Assembly (NCBI RefSeq): GCF_000169335.1
Contig: NZ_AAXW01000002.1
Span: forward strand, 124,001 to 188,000
Direction: 5' to 3'
Origin: Crocosphaera chwakensis CCY0110
GTDB lineage: Bacteria > Cyanobacteriota > Cyanobacteriia > Cyanobacteriales > Microcystaceae
DNA: 64,000 nt
The notes under the pieces are model-generated. The model did not search any database, was not told where the DNA came from, and saw only the letters and a program-made list of their open reading frames with translations. This document shows positions 50,660 to 60,094 of this stretch, piece after piece (positions within the stretch are counted from its first letter, which is position 1; the number at the start of each line of letters is the position of its first letter). The translations under genes were made by a program, and so were the position numbers.

Positions 50660-53600
50660 TTAATCTGCTTTGTCTTCCTCTTCTTCTAGATTGAACTCAC
50701 TGATATAGTCTCTTACTACGCGCTCGAAGAACAGTGGAGCAGATAATTTTGTCCATTCATTAAAATGACCATATCCATAGCGAAGGGATTCAACAAAACC
50801 AGCAAGATAATCTGGTTTATCGTCTTGTTGGCGTAATGCAACAACAATTTCTAAAGGATTTGGTGTTGGCCATTGATCTGTGTATGGTTCTTGTTTTTCA
50901 AGTATTTTTATTTTCAATCCAGCTTTATTTGCAACTTTTTGATATTGATTTTTGCTTTTTGTACTTAATAATTTAGTTTCAAGATATTTATCCTGTTCGA
51001 CTTTTCGATAGCAACTAGCACCTCTTTTATTTTGATGAAGTGTTTTCTTACCAATAGAAAGATAAACAATACAGCCAGTTTTATTATGTAAATTGAGTTT
51101 GTACAATCCTGTAGGGCTTGATGGGGCTGAAATTCCTATTTTTCTGTCTTCGTCTGCTCCTAATTCTTTTTTAGTTCGAGCATCTTCTAGATATGTTTCA
51201 GCTAAATATTTGACTTTATCCTCAATAATTCCTGGTGCTAAATCTTGTCTAATACGAACAATACGCGCTCCTTGCCAATTATCTTGCATATATTTATGCC
51301 CATTAATATCAATATCTTTAGTATTAAGTTTGCGATCGCTCAACCAATCCCAAAGCTGTACACAATTTGAAGAGTCAATCATTACAACGGGGTTATTACC
51401 CTCATCAACCGAATCAGAAATAATCTGCTCGACGAACTCTTGAAAGCGATTAATACGAATATTTTTTTTGTTTCCAAGAGATATGGGAGAAATATTAGCT
51501 ATGTCAAATAGTGCTTCAGTGAATGGTTTCCAATCTGTTTTGGAATCTTCGTAACAACAGCACATTTCACTGAGTCCAGTTTTAACATTTGTCCTAATTG
51601 CTATAGGAAGAAATGTTCTTTCCAACCTTCCACGTTTTCTGCCGGCATTTCTGCGGACGATAGTAATAGCTATAATTTCCTTTGGTCTATTCTTTGGTTC
51701 AATATCATCAAACCATTTGTCAACTTTCTCTTGTATATTATCAATACGTCCAGAATGCGCCCAAAGTAACTCTTTGGTAGAGGCTTGAGCGCGAATGATA
51801 AAGTCCTCTATTTTTGTATCTCCCGATATCTTCCAAATTTGTGGGGGTAGAATAAATTGTACGCAACTACGGCCTATTGAAGCTAATGCTTTACGAGTTG
51901 AGGGTTTATTTACGTTATCGTCATGCAATTGCTTATTTTTATCATTAGAATCGGGATAAAATTCATCTGCCATTACCAGACAAAATTTCGGACGTTTAAT
52001 TTCGGCCATTTGTTTGGCTACTGAAGTCCAAGCTTCTACTCTTTTCCGCGCTCTTGCTTTGCTTTTTAACTTATTTCCAGGTAATACTACTTTTGGACCA
52101 TGAGTATTGTCTGGGAGTTTTTGTAATTGGATTTCTAACTTATCTCCCCAAAGCATTTCGATTACTGCTTTTAATAGTCCAACAGTCTTATAATGTTTAC
52201 TATCGTGGAAAATTTTTAGGAAAGGTGTTTCATCAGGATATAGTTGCTGAATTGCTATTTTGTTAGCTGATAATAATTGTTTTAATTCTTTCGTTTGATT
52301 TTTTTTATTACTATTAAGTTTCAAACTTTTAATCCCTTTCTCGCTCAACTCAAAGTCAAAATACTCCTTGAGTAAGTTATTAATTTCTTGATGGCTCATT
52401 TCATCGGGAGATTTTTTTTCAGAGTCAGAAACATCCTTACTTTCTAGAGACTCGAAAATAGTATTGACTGAAGTAGGAGTATTAATATTTCTAGAACCAG
52501 CAATGTTGTTTGAGTGAGCCATTCCTTTGCGAAATTTGACCTTAGAATAATCTTTGAAAGGCTTAATTCCTACTGTCGCCAAAATTTGAGTTATGGCTTC
52601 AAAAGCTTCTAGTTTGTCTTTTTCAGGAACACCTGCTTTGATATCATGATTTTTTTCTTGAATGCCATTACGATAAGTCAAAAGAACTTGGCAATCTTTT
52701 GTCGAAGCTGAATTTTGAACAATTTGCTGACCATTAGAGATATTCAAAGGCAAGTTTAACTCACGTTGTAAAGCTGCAAAAGAACTATCTGGTTGCCATG
52801 AATATTGATTAGTTTCTTTGTTTTGGCGACGATTGAGTTTAAAATTAAAAATGCGATCGCTATGATTTTTAGAGAAAATGTAACCATTAATAGCATTAAA
52901 ATCGAAACTATTTTCTTTGAGACTACTTAACCAACGCTTTTTGCCGATATCTACTGTTATTAATGGTTGAGGTAGGGAAGGAAAAGTGACAATTTCTAAG
53001 TCTACAAATAAGCTAAATAAACCTTTATTTTCAAGTTTAATGGGATTGGTTACTAATTGAACGCTATTTCCAGATTTGCTGGTAATAATTCGCTTAATGC
53101 CCCCTAATTCTGTAAAAATATCGTGTTCTGCAATTAATCTAGCTAGATAATCAGCTAATGCGGGATAAGAGTATTTATCTTTTGGTTTGGTTGTGCCACT
53201 TCCTTTATATTGTAACCAAGGAAATATTTGAGATTGGAATGGCTCAATAGATAAAAGTAGATTATCTTCTTGTAGTTCTCTCAATTGTTCTATAATATTT
53301 TCATCTACTCCTTCTTTTTTGATATAAGAAGCGAAATAATTCTCTAGCCAATCATTGAGAACTGGTTTTAGTTTTTTAAGTATTTGCTCTTTATCTCCAC
53401 CCTCTAAATATGCAAAAGGATTTCTATATTTATTACTGTTTATTGCCGACTTACTCAAACCCATATCAGATTCGATTCGAGTGACATTAGATAATCTAAC
53501 TTCTAACAAACCTCTCAAAGAAGCATAGGGAAGATTTTTTATTTGCTTTATGTCTTCGAGTATTTTGGAAAAATTAGCTAATGCTTCGCTTGTCCAAGAA

Positions 53601-53884
53601 ATTGTCCAACCGTCAACTGTGACAGGAGATAAATCATTAGGAACAGTAAAAACTAAAGGAATCGTGGCAGTTGTTTTAGCATCTCCCAATTGAATATATT
53701 TTTGAGGTAGTAATACTTCTAGTTTCCTCAACATTAAAAAAGCAAATTTGTTTAAGTGATTTTGGGTCAATAGAATAAGAGTAAATCTTCCTACCTTTTT
53801 ACTGAAATCTTCTCTGGCAAATGGATTTAATTCGTACATTTTGATTGGTTCTAATTCTTGATGTTTGTCTGTAGATTTAGTCAT
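50660..53884 (-). CDS. PIWI-like protein of a pPIWI-RE three-gene island
   Basis: 1074 aa. The N-terminal 600 residues include a mixed region with no recognised domain. A MID-like region spans about 630-690 (RPKFCLVMADEFYPDS, ALASIGRSCVQFILPP). An RNase H-like PIWI domain spans about 735-1065 with strand IIAITIVRR, Asp837 in VVMIDSSNC, WQGARIVRIRQDL, and the C-terminal cluster VESLRYGYGHFNEW (Arg1035, Glu1043) and FFERVVRDYI. Such R and E positions fit the pPIWI-RE family, predicted to bind a guide strand. It follows the helicase gene by six bases. The assignment is by architecture and pattern; the catalytic residues of Argonaute are not seen. Confidence 0.75.
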   Translation of the reverse strand: MTKSTDKHQELEPIKMYELNPFAREDFSKKVGRFTLILLTQNHLNKFAFLMLRKLEVLLPQKYIQLGDAKTTATIPLVFTVPNDLSPVTVDGWTISWTSEALANFSKILEDIKQIKNLPYASLRGLLEVRLSNVTRIESDMGLSKSAINSNKYRNPFAYLEGGDKEQILKKLKPVLNDWLENYFASYIKKEGVDENIIEQLRELQEDNLLLSIEPFQSQIFPWLQYKGSGTTKPKDKYSYPALADYLARLIAEHDIFTELGGIKRIITSKSGNSVQLVTNPIKLENKGLFSLFVDLEIVTFPSLPQPLITVDIGKKRWLSSLKENSFDFNAINGYIFSKNHSDRIFNFKLNRRQNKETNQYSWQPDSSFAALQRELNLPLNISNGQQIVQNSASTKDCQVLLTYRNGIQEKNHDIKAGVPEKDKLEAFEAITQILATVGIKPFKDYSKVKFRKGMAHSNNIAGSRNINTPTSVNTIFESLESKDVSDSEKKSPDEMSHQEINNLLKEYFDFELSEKGIKSLKLNSNKKNQTKELKQLLSANKIAIQQLYPDETPFLKIFHDSKHYKTVGLLKAVIEMLWGDKLEIQLQKLPDNTHGPKVVLPGNKLKSKARARKRVEAWTSVAKQMAEIKRPKFCLVMADEFYPDSNDKNKQLHDDNVNKPSTRKALASIGRSCVQFILPPQIWKISGDTKIEDFIIRAQASTKELLWAHSGRIDNIQEKVDKWFDDIEPKNRPKEIIAITIVRRNAGRKRGRLERTFLPIAIRTNVKTGLSEMCCCYEDSKTDWKPFTEALFDIANISPISLGNKKNIRINRFQEFVEQIISDSVDEGNNPVVMIDSSNCVQLWDWLSDRKLNTKDIDINGHKYMQDNWQGARIVRIRQDLAPGIIEDKVKYLAETYLEDARTKKELGADEDRKIGISAPSSPTGLYKLNLHNKTGCIVYLSIGKKTLHQNKRGASCYRKVEQDKYLETKLLSTKSKNQYQKVANKAGLKIKILEKQEPYTDQWPTPNPLEIVVALRQQDDKPDYLAGFVESLRYGYGHFNEWTKLSAPLFFERVVRDYISEFNLEEEEDKAD

Positions 53885-53890
53885 AGTTAA

Positions 53891-56800
53891 TTACATATCT
53901 AGTAAAGGATCAAAATCTTCGTAGTCATCATCTTCATAAACTGAATCTTCTGACTGAAATAAATCTGGAGGACAAATTACCTTGTCTATCTTCCTCAAAG
54001 GTTCGAGAAAAGTGCCGTACAGTTCTTGATAAATCTGACGAATTACAGAGTCGGGGTGTTTTAAGCACTCTTCTAGAATGACGCGTATTTGAACAAGCAT
54101 ACTGTCGCGGGGAGAATCTGGTTGTCCTCTAGCTGATTGAGGGGCCCAGGCTGCATCAATGAAGTAAACTGACACTGGACAGCCATTCCTCATACCTCGT
54201 CCAATTGTTTGTAAGATTGCTACCATTTGATTAGCAGTGAAGGGTTTAAATAGCTCTGCGCCCAATCTGCTAGCCATTAATGGCTCTTGTAACAATCGTC
54301 TTGTATCGCGGTAAATATCCTTTCTCCTCCTCTCCCAAGCTAGATTGATATCTGCTAACTGGTCTTCCGAAGAAAATGTATGGCCATCGAATGCTTGAGT
54401 CGCACGTCCTGCCAAACTGTACAATAGCTGGGTGTCATCAGTGGTAGGGTGAGGACGAGTTAGAAAATAAATCGAACCAATAGCAGCATCTCTTTCTCGC
54501 ACACCTTTGGTAAAGACAATATTGACTCCACGACCAATAGCCAACATGGGAAAAATAATCAAATCGCAAGCTTCATCATCCCCCAAAGCTTCGCATTGAG
54601 AAGTAGTAACATAATCAGAGGGTTTTTCTCCTTCTTCTAGATGACGTACCACAGCTTTTGTACGTTTACCGAGATCAGGATAATTGCGATCGAGATATTT
54701 TTTGATATCTCTGACTTGTTGATAACCGTTAACGACAAAAGCAGCTTTACGATGAATACCATTTCTGACATCAAAGTTTCTAATGGCTTTTCTGACTTCT
54801 GACTTCTCACCATTTTTAACTAATTCATCAATCATTTTGCGTAAGTTAGTGTCTCTTAGTTCGCCAGCACCGCTATAGCGTAATGGTTCATTTCGTCGTT
54901 CTTTATCTAGAAAATATTGAAAATAGTATTTACTCGATTCTGCTGAGTGCTGGTTTACTTTAGGTTTGAGTAAATAGTTAGGATAAATATCAATGTGATA
55001 AGCAGGACTAGCTTCTACATAAGAAGTAGCAGAAGTCATCAAAACTGCTGGCGCATCTTTTCTTCCATCGGCTGCTAGTAAACGGTCAAAACGGTGCATT
55101 AACATTCGAGGCGCACCAACAAAAATAATATAAGACAGAGAAATATTACTAGAGTTATTACGATTAGTATGAGCATTTTGTTCTTTGTATTTAACTCCAG
55201 AAAGCCTTCCAATCAGATTTTCAGGAGTTAAACAGCGTAACTGATGTGACAGAGGAGGATTTAAAATTGGGTCTTTGATTAACCCCTCTGCAATCATCGT
55301 CTTAGTTTCAGGTACAGTGCGTTGATAGCCCAAAATAACGAAGGTAATAGCTACTAATAAGGGAATGACCTCACGGGTGAGATGGGGTGGTTCTCGATTA
55401 GGAAAACAAATATCGAGAAATAAGATGGTTATATCATCAACAATTTCATCTCTTTTTTTGATTAAATTTTCGGCTAAATATCGCCTTAACAGTTTGAGTA
55501 GCTTATGCCAGTTAGCATCTAGCTTTTTCTGGTCTATGCTTAAAGTGCGAGAGCATAAGTCTTTTTCATAGCTTTTTTTCACTGTCTCCGTGCCAGTGCG
55601 ATCGTAAAATGCCGTGTAAGCAGCAGTTGACCAAAAATCAGTTAAAGCATGACTTTTTTTAAATCCTTTAGTTATTTCGACATCTGCTGAGGTATCTCTG
55701 AGGGAATAAAATTTATTCTGGTCAAAACCTTCTAATATTTCCGTAATAATCCGCGATACCGTTAGTAACTGACCCTGAAATCGTTTTTTGAGCCGAGGAT
55801 GAATATTGTGTAATAAGCTGACTAAGGAAGTATTATGGTTGCCAAACTCAGCCATATTGCGACTGTAAAGGTCTATGTTACGGTCTGCCAATCGATAATT
55901 TTCTGTTCTTGCTAAGGGATTATGAACCTGTTCTAAAATAGTTCGATGAATAGACTCCTCTGCACCAGAAAGATTTAATTCCGCTACTCCGTAAGAATCC
56001 AAACTAGACTGAACCATATCTGCTTCATCGAAAATAACCAGGTCGAAAGTTCTAGCCATCAATTCAAAATAGCGAATCTCTTCATCAATTGCCTGATAAG
56101 GTACTGTGGTATCCATCGATCTGATATGCCCAACCCAGATATCAGCATTAATTAAGTCTCGTGGGGCTTTATTGCGCCCGCACATGGTCCATACAGGACA
56201 AAGATGTGTTTTCATTTTTCCCTGAGATGAACTTTGCAGAATACTACTACAAGGAGCCTTACCGTATTCCCATTGAGAAGTTTCTACAGTAGAAAAAGCA
56301 GGAAGAAGACAATTACAAGCAAAAGAATCCGCCCCTTCAAGAGTATAGGCAAAGCCTCCTTGTCCTCCAGAAGCAGCAATGGTTTCGGCAATACGCTCAG
56401 CATGAGTCTTTAGGGTAACGGAACTTTGACCCACCAGCATCCCAACTTTTACGCCATAAAACTTCAAATCCGCCATATATCGTCTAGCAACTTCAATGGA
56501 AGGAAAAACTAGCATCACTTTGTATCCTTTCTTTCCCAACCAAACCGCACTAACCATCAATAGTGTGGTTTTTCCCGCCCCAGGCAGACCAATTAAATGT
56601 TTTATATTTGATAATTCAATTCTTATTTCAGTTTTCAAACCTCGATCTGGTTCGGGTACTAATAGATCGAAGTGTTCTAAACGTTTAGTCCAATTGCCAG
56701 GTCTTCGTTCGGGATGTTCTCGATCGCTTCTATCCATCTCTTCTGCTATCTGATGTAATTCAGAAAGAGGAATCGAAATATTACCTTGTGGCTGTCTGTT

Positions 56801-57313
56801 AATATTATGAGTTTTGCGACTAGCTAGGGGTGCGGTAATCGGGGAAATTGGCAAACGAGTAGATGTGACTCTATCTCCTAGTGCGATCACCATTTGTTGC
56901 TGGGGATTGGCTGTTGTTTTACCATGAAACTTGTAAGCCATTGGTGCAGACAAAATCTCTTTTGCCTGGGTAATTTTGGGATCTTCTAAAAAGTCAGTTC
57001 TCTTAAACTCTAAAGTTTGACTATCTATTTCGTATACTCCTTGAGTACCTTGTTGATAGTGAAGATCGTTATAAAGTGCGATGGCATATTTAACAGAATT
57101 TCTAGTGACATAATTCAAGGACAAGGAACGAATATTAAATATTGCCTGTCGTGCGCCTTCTAAAACGGGTGCATTAAAAACACTCTCCATTCCTGATACG
57201 ATGACGGGAACATATTCTAACGACTGGACTCCAATAAATTCTTCCATCAGGACACATAGCCAGCAAATGCGATCGTTTCCCCTCCAAAAATCGGGTTTTG
57301 GTTTAGCTCGCAT
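53891..57313 (-). CDS. DinG/XPD-like helicase of the pPIWI-RE island
   Basis: 1140 aa. Residues about 1-225 form an N-terminal extension with CWLC (17-20). Walker A is GLPGAGKT (242-249), the DEAD box is FDEAD (428-432), and motif VI is QTIGRGMRNG (1035-1044). Between Walker A and the DEAD box are Cys333, Cys335, Cys355, Cys372 and Cys378, an arrangement that suits an iron-sulfur cluster as in DinG and XPD. DinG helicases unwind R-loops and DNA/RNA hybrids. The gene overlaps the nuclease gene upstream by 11 bases and precedes the PIWI gene by six, so all three form one operon. Confidence 0.82.
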   Translation of the reverse strand: MRAKPKPDFWRGNDRICWLCVLMEEFIGVQSLEYVPVIVSGMESVFNAPVLEGARQAIFNIRSLSLNYVTRNSVKYAIALYNDLHYQQGTQGVYEIDSQTLEFKRTDFLEDPKITQAKEILSAPMAYKFHGKTTANPQQQMVIALGDRVTSTRLPISPITAPLASRKTHNINRQPQGNISIPLSELHQIAEEMDRSDREHPERRPGNWTKRLEHFDLLVPEPDRGLKTEIRIELSNIKHLIGLPGAGKTTLLMVSAVWLGKKGYKVMLVFPSIEVARRYMADLKFYGVKVGMLVGQSSVTLKTHAERIAETIAASGGQGGFAYTLEGADSFACNCLLPAFSTVETSQWEYGKAPCSSILQSSSQGKMKTHLCPVWTMCGRNKAPRDLINADIWVGHIRSMDTTVPYQAIDEEIRYFELMARTFDLVIFDEADMVQSSLDSYGVAELNLSGAEESIHRTILEQVHNPLARTENYRLADRNIDLYSRNMAEFGNHNTSLVSLLHNIHPRLKKRFQGQLLTVSRIITEILEGFDQNKFYSLRDTSADVEITKGFKKSHALTDFWSTAAYTAFYDRTGTETVKKSYEKDLCSRTLSIDQKKLDANWHKLLKLLRRYLAENLIKKRDEIVDDITILFLDICFPNREPPHLTREVIPLLVAITFVILGYQRTVPETKTMIAEGLIKDPILNPPLSHQLRCLTPENLIGRLSGVKYKEQNAHTNRNNSSNISLSYIIFVGAPRMLMHRFDRLLAADGRKDAPAVLMTSATSYVEASPAYHIDIYPNYLLKPKVNQHSAESSKYYFQYFLDKERRNEPLRYSGAGELRDTNLRKMIDELVKNGEKSEVRKAIRNFDVRNGIHRKAAFVVNGYQQVRDIKKYLDRNYPDLGKRTKAVVRHLEEGEKPSDYVTTSQCEALGDDEACDLIIFPMLAIGRGVNIVFTKGVRERDAAIGSIYFLTRPHPTTDDTQLLYSLAGRATQAFDGHTFSSEDQLADINLAWERRRKDIYRDTRRLLQEPLMASRLGAELFKPFTANQMVAILQTIGRGMRNGCPVSVYFIDAAWAPQSARGQPDSPRDSMLVQIRVILEECLKHPDSVIRQIYQELYGTFLEPLRKIDKVICPPDLFQSEDSVYEDDDYEDFDPLLDM

Positions 57314-58805
57314 ACTTTCCCTCCTGTATATTCTTAATTACTGAAGACACAGGCATTATTTGTAAACTGGCGGTATCACTTTTTTTATCCAGTAGAGAAT
57401 GTAAAGTAGGTAAATAGCCTGGACAATCATCAATCAGTTCATCTGTAATTGCTACAATTCTTTGGCGATAAAAAATCAGTCCGCCAATACTACGATTGAG
57501 CTTGGAGGCTAGTAATACAGGACTCCGATAAGACTTGGCATCTATACCGACTGCCAGATCATTAATCGATACATCACATCGATCTGATTCTGGATATAAT
57601 TCTGTATCTAAGCCTACCGACTGCGCTTGGTCGAAAATTGCCAACTCATCGATTGCAGGAGCAGTCCAATAAGCTAAGATTTGGGGTTTTGCTACTAATA
57701 ACCGTTCCTGTTTTGGATCTAACCTCTCACCTACTTTTGGTGCATACTTGCTATTACACTGATGGATTGGACAATAGCCATCTGGATGAATAGACCGTTT
57801 GGGGTGAGGTCGCATTAAAGTTCCACAATGAGCGCAACGATTGGCAAAATCGTCAATCAACCAAATTTCTGGAACTGGATCGTAAAACTCTAATACCGTC
57901 TCCTGTAGAGGAGTTAGATTGTTTTCTTCTAAATAATTTACTAATTCTTTTTCTGGAATTAGCGATCGCCTTCCTAGTAGTTGGCGTAACGCTGTATAAG
58001 CTTGGTGCTGTTTTCTTTTTCCCAGACGTTCTGTGGCTGTTCTAATTATGGTGTGTAAGCGATTTTCAATAACGTTATCTTCACCATAGCCACCAGATAT
58101 TTCAGCAATCTCCGCGCAATCTGGAGTTGGTACTCGCAAATTAGTATCAATTAATTTAACATTTCCAAAAGGAAACTCCGAATCGCCAAAAATATCTAAA
58201 TTCCAAGGATCGTCTAGATTGAGGCTGTAACGAGAACGTGATAATAGATCGTGAACGCAAGCAGCGCGATCGCATTTTCCCTCTTCGAGATAAAGACGGC
58301 CTAGTTTGCACATTGCTGAATGTAGTTCTGATGGTAATTTATCATCCTGTCTGACTATTTTCGTACCAGTAAGAACGGCATCGTATTGCCGTAAAATTCC
58401 TTGAGCAAGAAGAATAATGGTATCTTTTGCTAAAGCTAAGTTGCTTTGTTTTCTAGGTTCAAAAAGCGTAAATGATTCTTGACTATGGATTGATTCTGTT
58501 TCATCTACCCCAAGTAAAATTTGCTGTTCGAGTTCTTGATCATTCCAAGAGGATAAGACTTGCGCTATTGATACTAAAGTCCAGCCTTTTTTCAATAAAA
58601 GTAAAGTAGCTAATCCCTCTAATATCTGACGAAAGCCGAATTTTTGACCTTTAGGTTGAGACAAAAGTTTTTTAGAACGCCAAGCCCTAATAGTCCTGAC
58701 AGTAGGCGAGTCAACAGATAAGTTTAGTCTGTTGATTTGATGCTGTAATTCTTGTAAAAGGTTTTCTGCTGTACCGTTCCAGTCTCGAAAATCGTCAAAA
58801 TTCAT
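57303..58805 (-). CDS. Restriction-endonuclease-fold protein of the pPIWI-RE island
   Basis: 500 aa. Residues about 30-90 resemble a MerR-type helix-turn-helix (SPTVRTIRAWRSKKLL, then FGFRQILEGLATLLLL and GWTLVSIAQVL). A long helical region follows. A zinc ribbon is at Cys324-x2-Cys327 and Cys345/Cys350. The nuclease domain follows, with Asp411 and the motif IDAKSY (Asp422, Lys424), a PD-(D/E)xK-like D...D-x-K arrangement. First gene of the island, overlapping the helicase gene by 11 bases. An inverted repeat sits directly upstream of its start. The nuclease fold is inferred from the motif; the Glu/Asp partner residues are not certain. Confidence 0.75.
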   Translation of the reverse strand: MNFDDFRDWNGTAENLLQELQHQINRLNLSVDSPTVRTIRAWRSKKLLSQPKGQKFGFRQILEGLATLLLLKKGWTLVSIAQVLSSWNDQELEQQILLGVDETESIHSQESFTLFEPRKQSNLALAKDTIILLAQGILRQYDAVLTGTKIVRQDDKLPSELHSAMCKLGRLYLEEGKCDRAACVHDLLSRSRYSLNLDDPWNLDIFGDSEFPFGNVKLIDTNLRVPTPDCAEIAEISGGYGEDNVIENRLHTIIRTATERLGKRKQHQAYTALRQLLGRRSLIPEKELVNYLEENNLTPLQETVLEFYDPVPEIWLIDDFANRCAHCGTLMRPHPKRSIHPDGYCPIHQCNSKYAPKVGERLDPKQERLLVAKPQILAYWTAPAIDELAIFDQAQSVGLDTELYPESDRCDVSINDLAVGIDAKSYRSPVLLASKLNRSIGGLIFYRQRIVAITDELIDDCPGYLPTLHSLLDKKSDTASLQIMPVSSVIKNIQEGKYAS

Positions 58806-58808
58806 TTT

Positions 58809-58844
58809 TTTACATCGATCAATGTAAACAGTATATCATGTAAA
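58809..58844 (-). promoter_or_regulatory. Palindromic operator-like sequence at the start of the pPIWI-RE operon
   Basis: TTTACAT (58809-58815), CGATCA, ATGTAAA (58822-58828), a perfect inverted repeat. ATGTAAA recurs at 58838-58844, 16 bases on. The block begins four bases upstream of the nuclease start codon. On the minus strand GATATACT between the repeats resembles a -10 box. The placement suits autoregulation, possibly by the MerR-like domain of the nuclease protein. The divergent lptC starts 80 bases away. Confidence 0.5.
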
Positions 58845-58923
58845 AAAGTAGAACTAAGTAGAGAAGCGTTACAATTATTTATTCCCGTTAAAATCAGCAG
58901 TAGCCGACTATTATTACAACATA

Positions 58924-60093
58924 ATGAACCAACACCATCAATTAAAGCAAAAACATTATTTATCCCTCAACTGGCTTAGAGTAGTGATTTTAGTGCTACT
59001 ATTTAGCTTAGTTGCCTGTAAATCAGGAAAACAAGCATCCGAAAATCTAGAAACGCCAGGGGAAACCAGGGACGAAACCAATTTAAAACTACAAAATGCA
59101 ACCCTAGAACAATCTAATGCTGAAGGAGAACTTCTCTGGAAAATTCAAGTCGATGAGGCAAAATATAGTCCAGATCGTAAAAAAGCTAATCTCACAGCAG
59201 TTAAAGGCAATATTTTACAAGATGGTGAAGTTGTATTACGGGTTAAGTCTGATTATGGAGTCATTAACCGAGACGGTGCTGAGATTTTCTTAAGGGATAA
59301 TGTGGTAGCGGTTGACCCCCGTAATAAGGCCGTTCTTCGCAGTCAAGAAGTGGAATGGCAACCTGATGCCTCACTTTTAACCGTTCGCAAAAATGTACGG
59401 GGTTCTCATCCTCAACTTGAAGTCTCTGCCGAAGAAGGCAAATATAATACCCGTGAACAAAAATTAGAATTAACCGGAAAAATTGAAGCTACTGCCGAAG
59501 AAAAACAGTTACAGTTAAAAACAGAGCATTTAATCTGGGAAGTTCCTAAACAAACCATCATCGGCGATCGCCTCTTAACCATGATTAAATTCCAAGACAA
59601 GACTATTATTGATCGCCTCGTTGCCAACCGAGCAAGGGTTTTACTAGATAAAAAACACGTTATCGTTCAGGAAAATATTGAATATAAATCCCTTAAACCT
59701 CCCCTACAAGTAGCCACCAATGAAATTATTTGGCATTATCAAACTCGTCAAGTTTATGCAAATAAACCAGTTCAATTGATTCAATATGAACAAAATGTTA
59801 CAGTGACCGGTAATCAAGCCCATGTCAACTTAGCAGAAAATATGGCCTATCTTACAGGAGGTGTTAAAGGAATAAGTCAAACCAATGACAGTAAGTTATA
59901 TTCCAATAATTTAACCTGGAATATCCTAGCCCAAACCATTGAAGCTTATGGCAATGTTATTTACGAACAAAATCAAAATCCTAAATTGAATTTGACTGGA
60001 GAAAAAGCTGTCGGGACTTTAGTTGATAATAATATTGTTGTCACGAACAGCAATCAGCAAGAACGGGTGGTAACAGAAATTTTTCCTGAGTAA
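58924..60093 (+). CDS. lptC: LptC-like LPS export lipoprotein
   Basis: A 389-aa protein. The N-terminal lipoprotein signal ends in LFSLVACKSGK (Cys lipid site). The core is built of OstA/LptC-type beta strands (ETNLKLQNATLEQSNAEGELLWKIQV, NGDGAEIFLRDNVVAVD-like segments, ASLLTVRKNVRGSHP), a jellyroll repeated about twice, longer than E. coli LptC. It bridges the inner and outer membrane for lipopolysaccharide transport. The response regulator gene begins two bases after its stop. Divergent from the pPIWI-RE operon. Confidence 0.8.
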   Translation: MNQHHQLKQKHYLSLNWLRVVILVLLFSLVACKSGKQASENLETPGETRDETNLKLQNATLEQSNAEGELLWKIQVDEAKYSPDRKKANLTAVKGNILQDGEVVLRVKSDYGVINRDGAEIFLRDNVVAVDPRNKAVLRSQEVEWQPDASLLTVRKNVRGSHPQLEVSAEEGKYNTREQKLELTGKIEATAEEKQLQLKTEHLIWEVPKQTIIGDRLLTMIKFQDKTIIDRLVANRARVLLDKKHVIVQENIEYKSLKPPLQVATNEIIWHYQTRQVYANKPVQLIQYEQNVTVTGNQAHVNLAENMAYLTGGVKGISQTNDSKLYSNNLTWNILAQTIEAYGNVIYEQNQNPKLNLTGEKAVGTLVDNNIVVTNSNQQERVVTEIFPE

Positions 60094-60094
60094 A

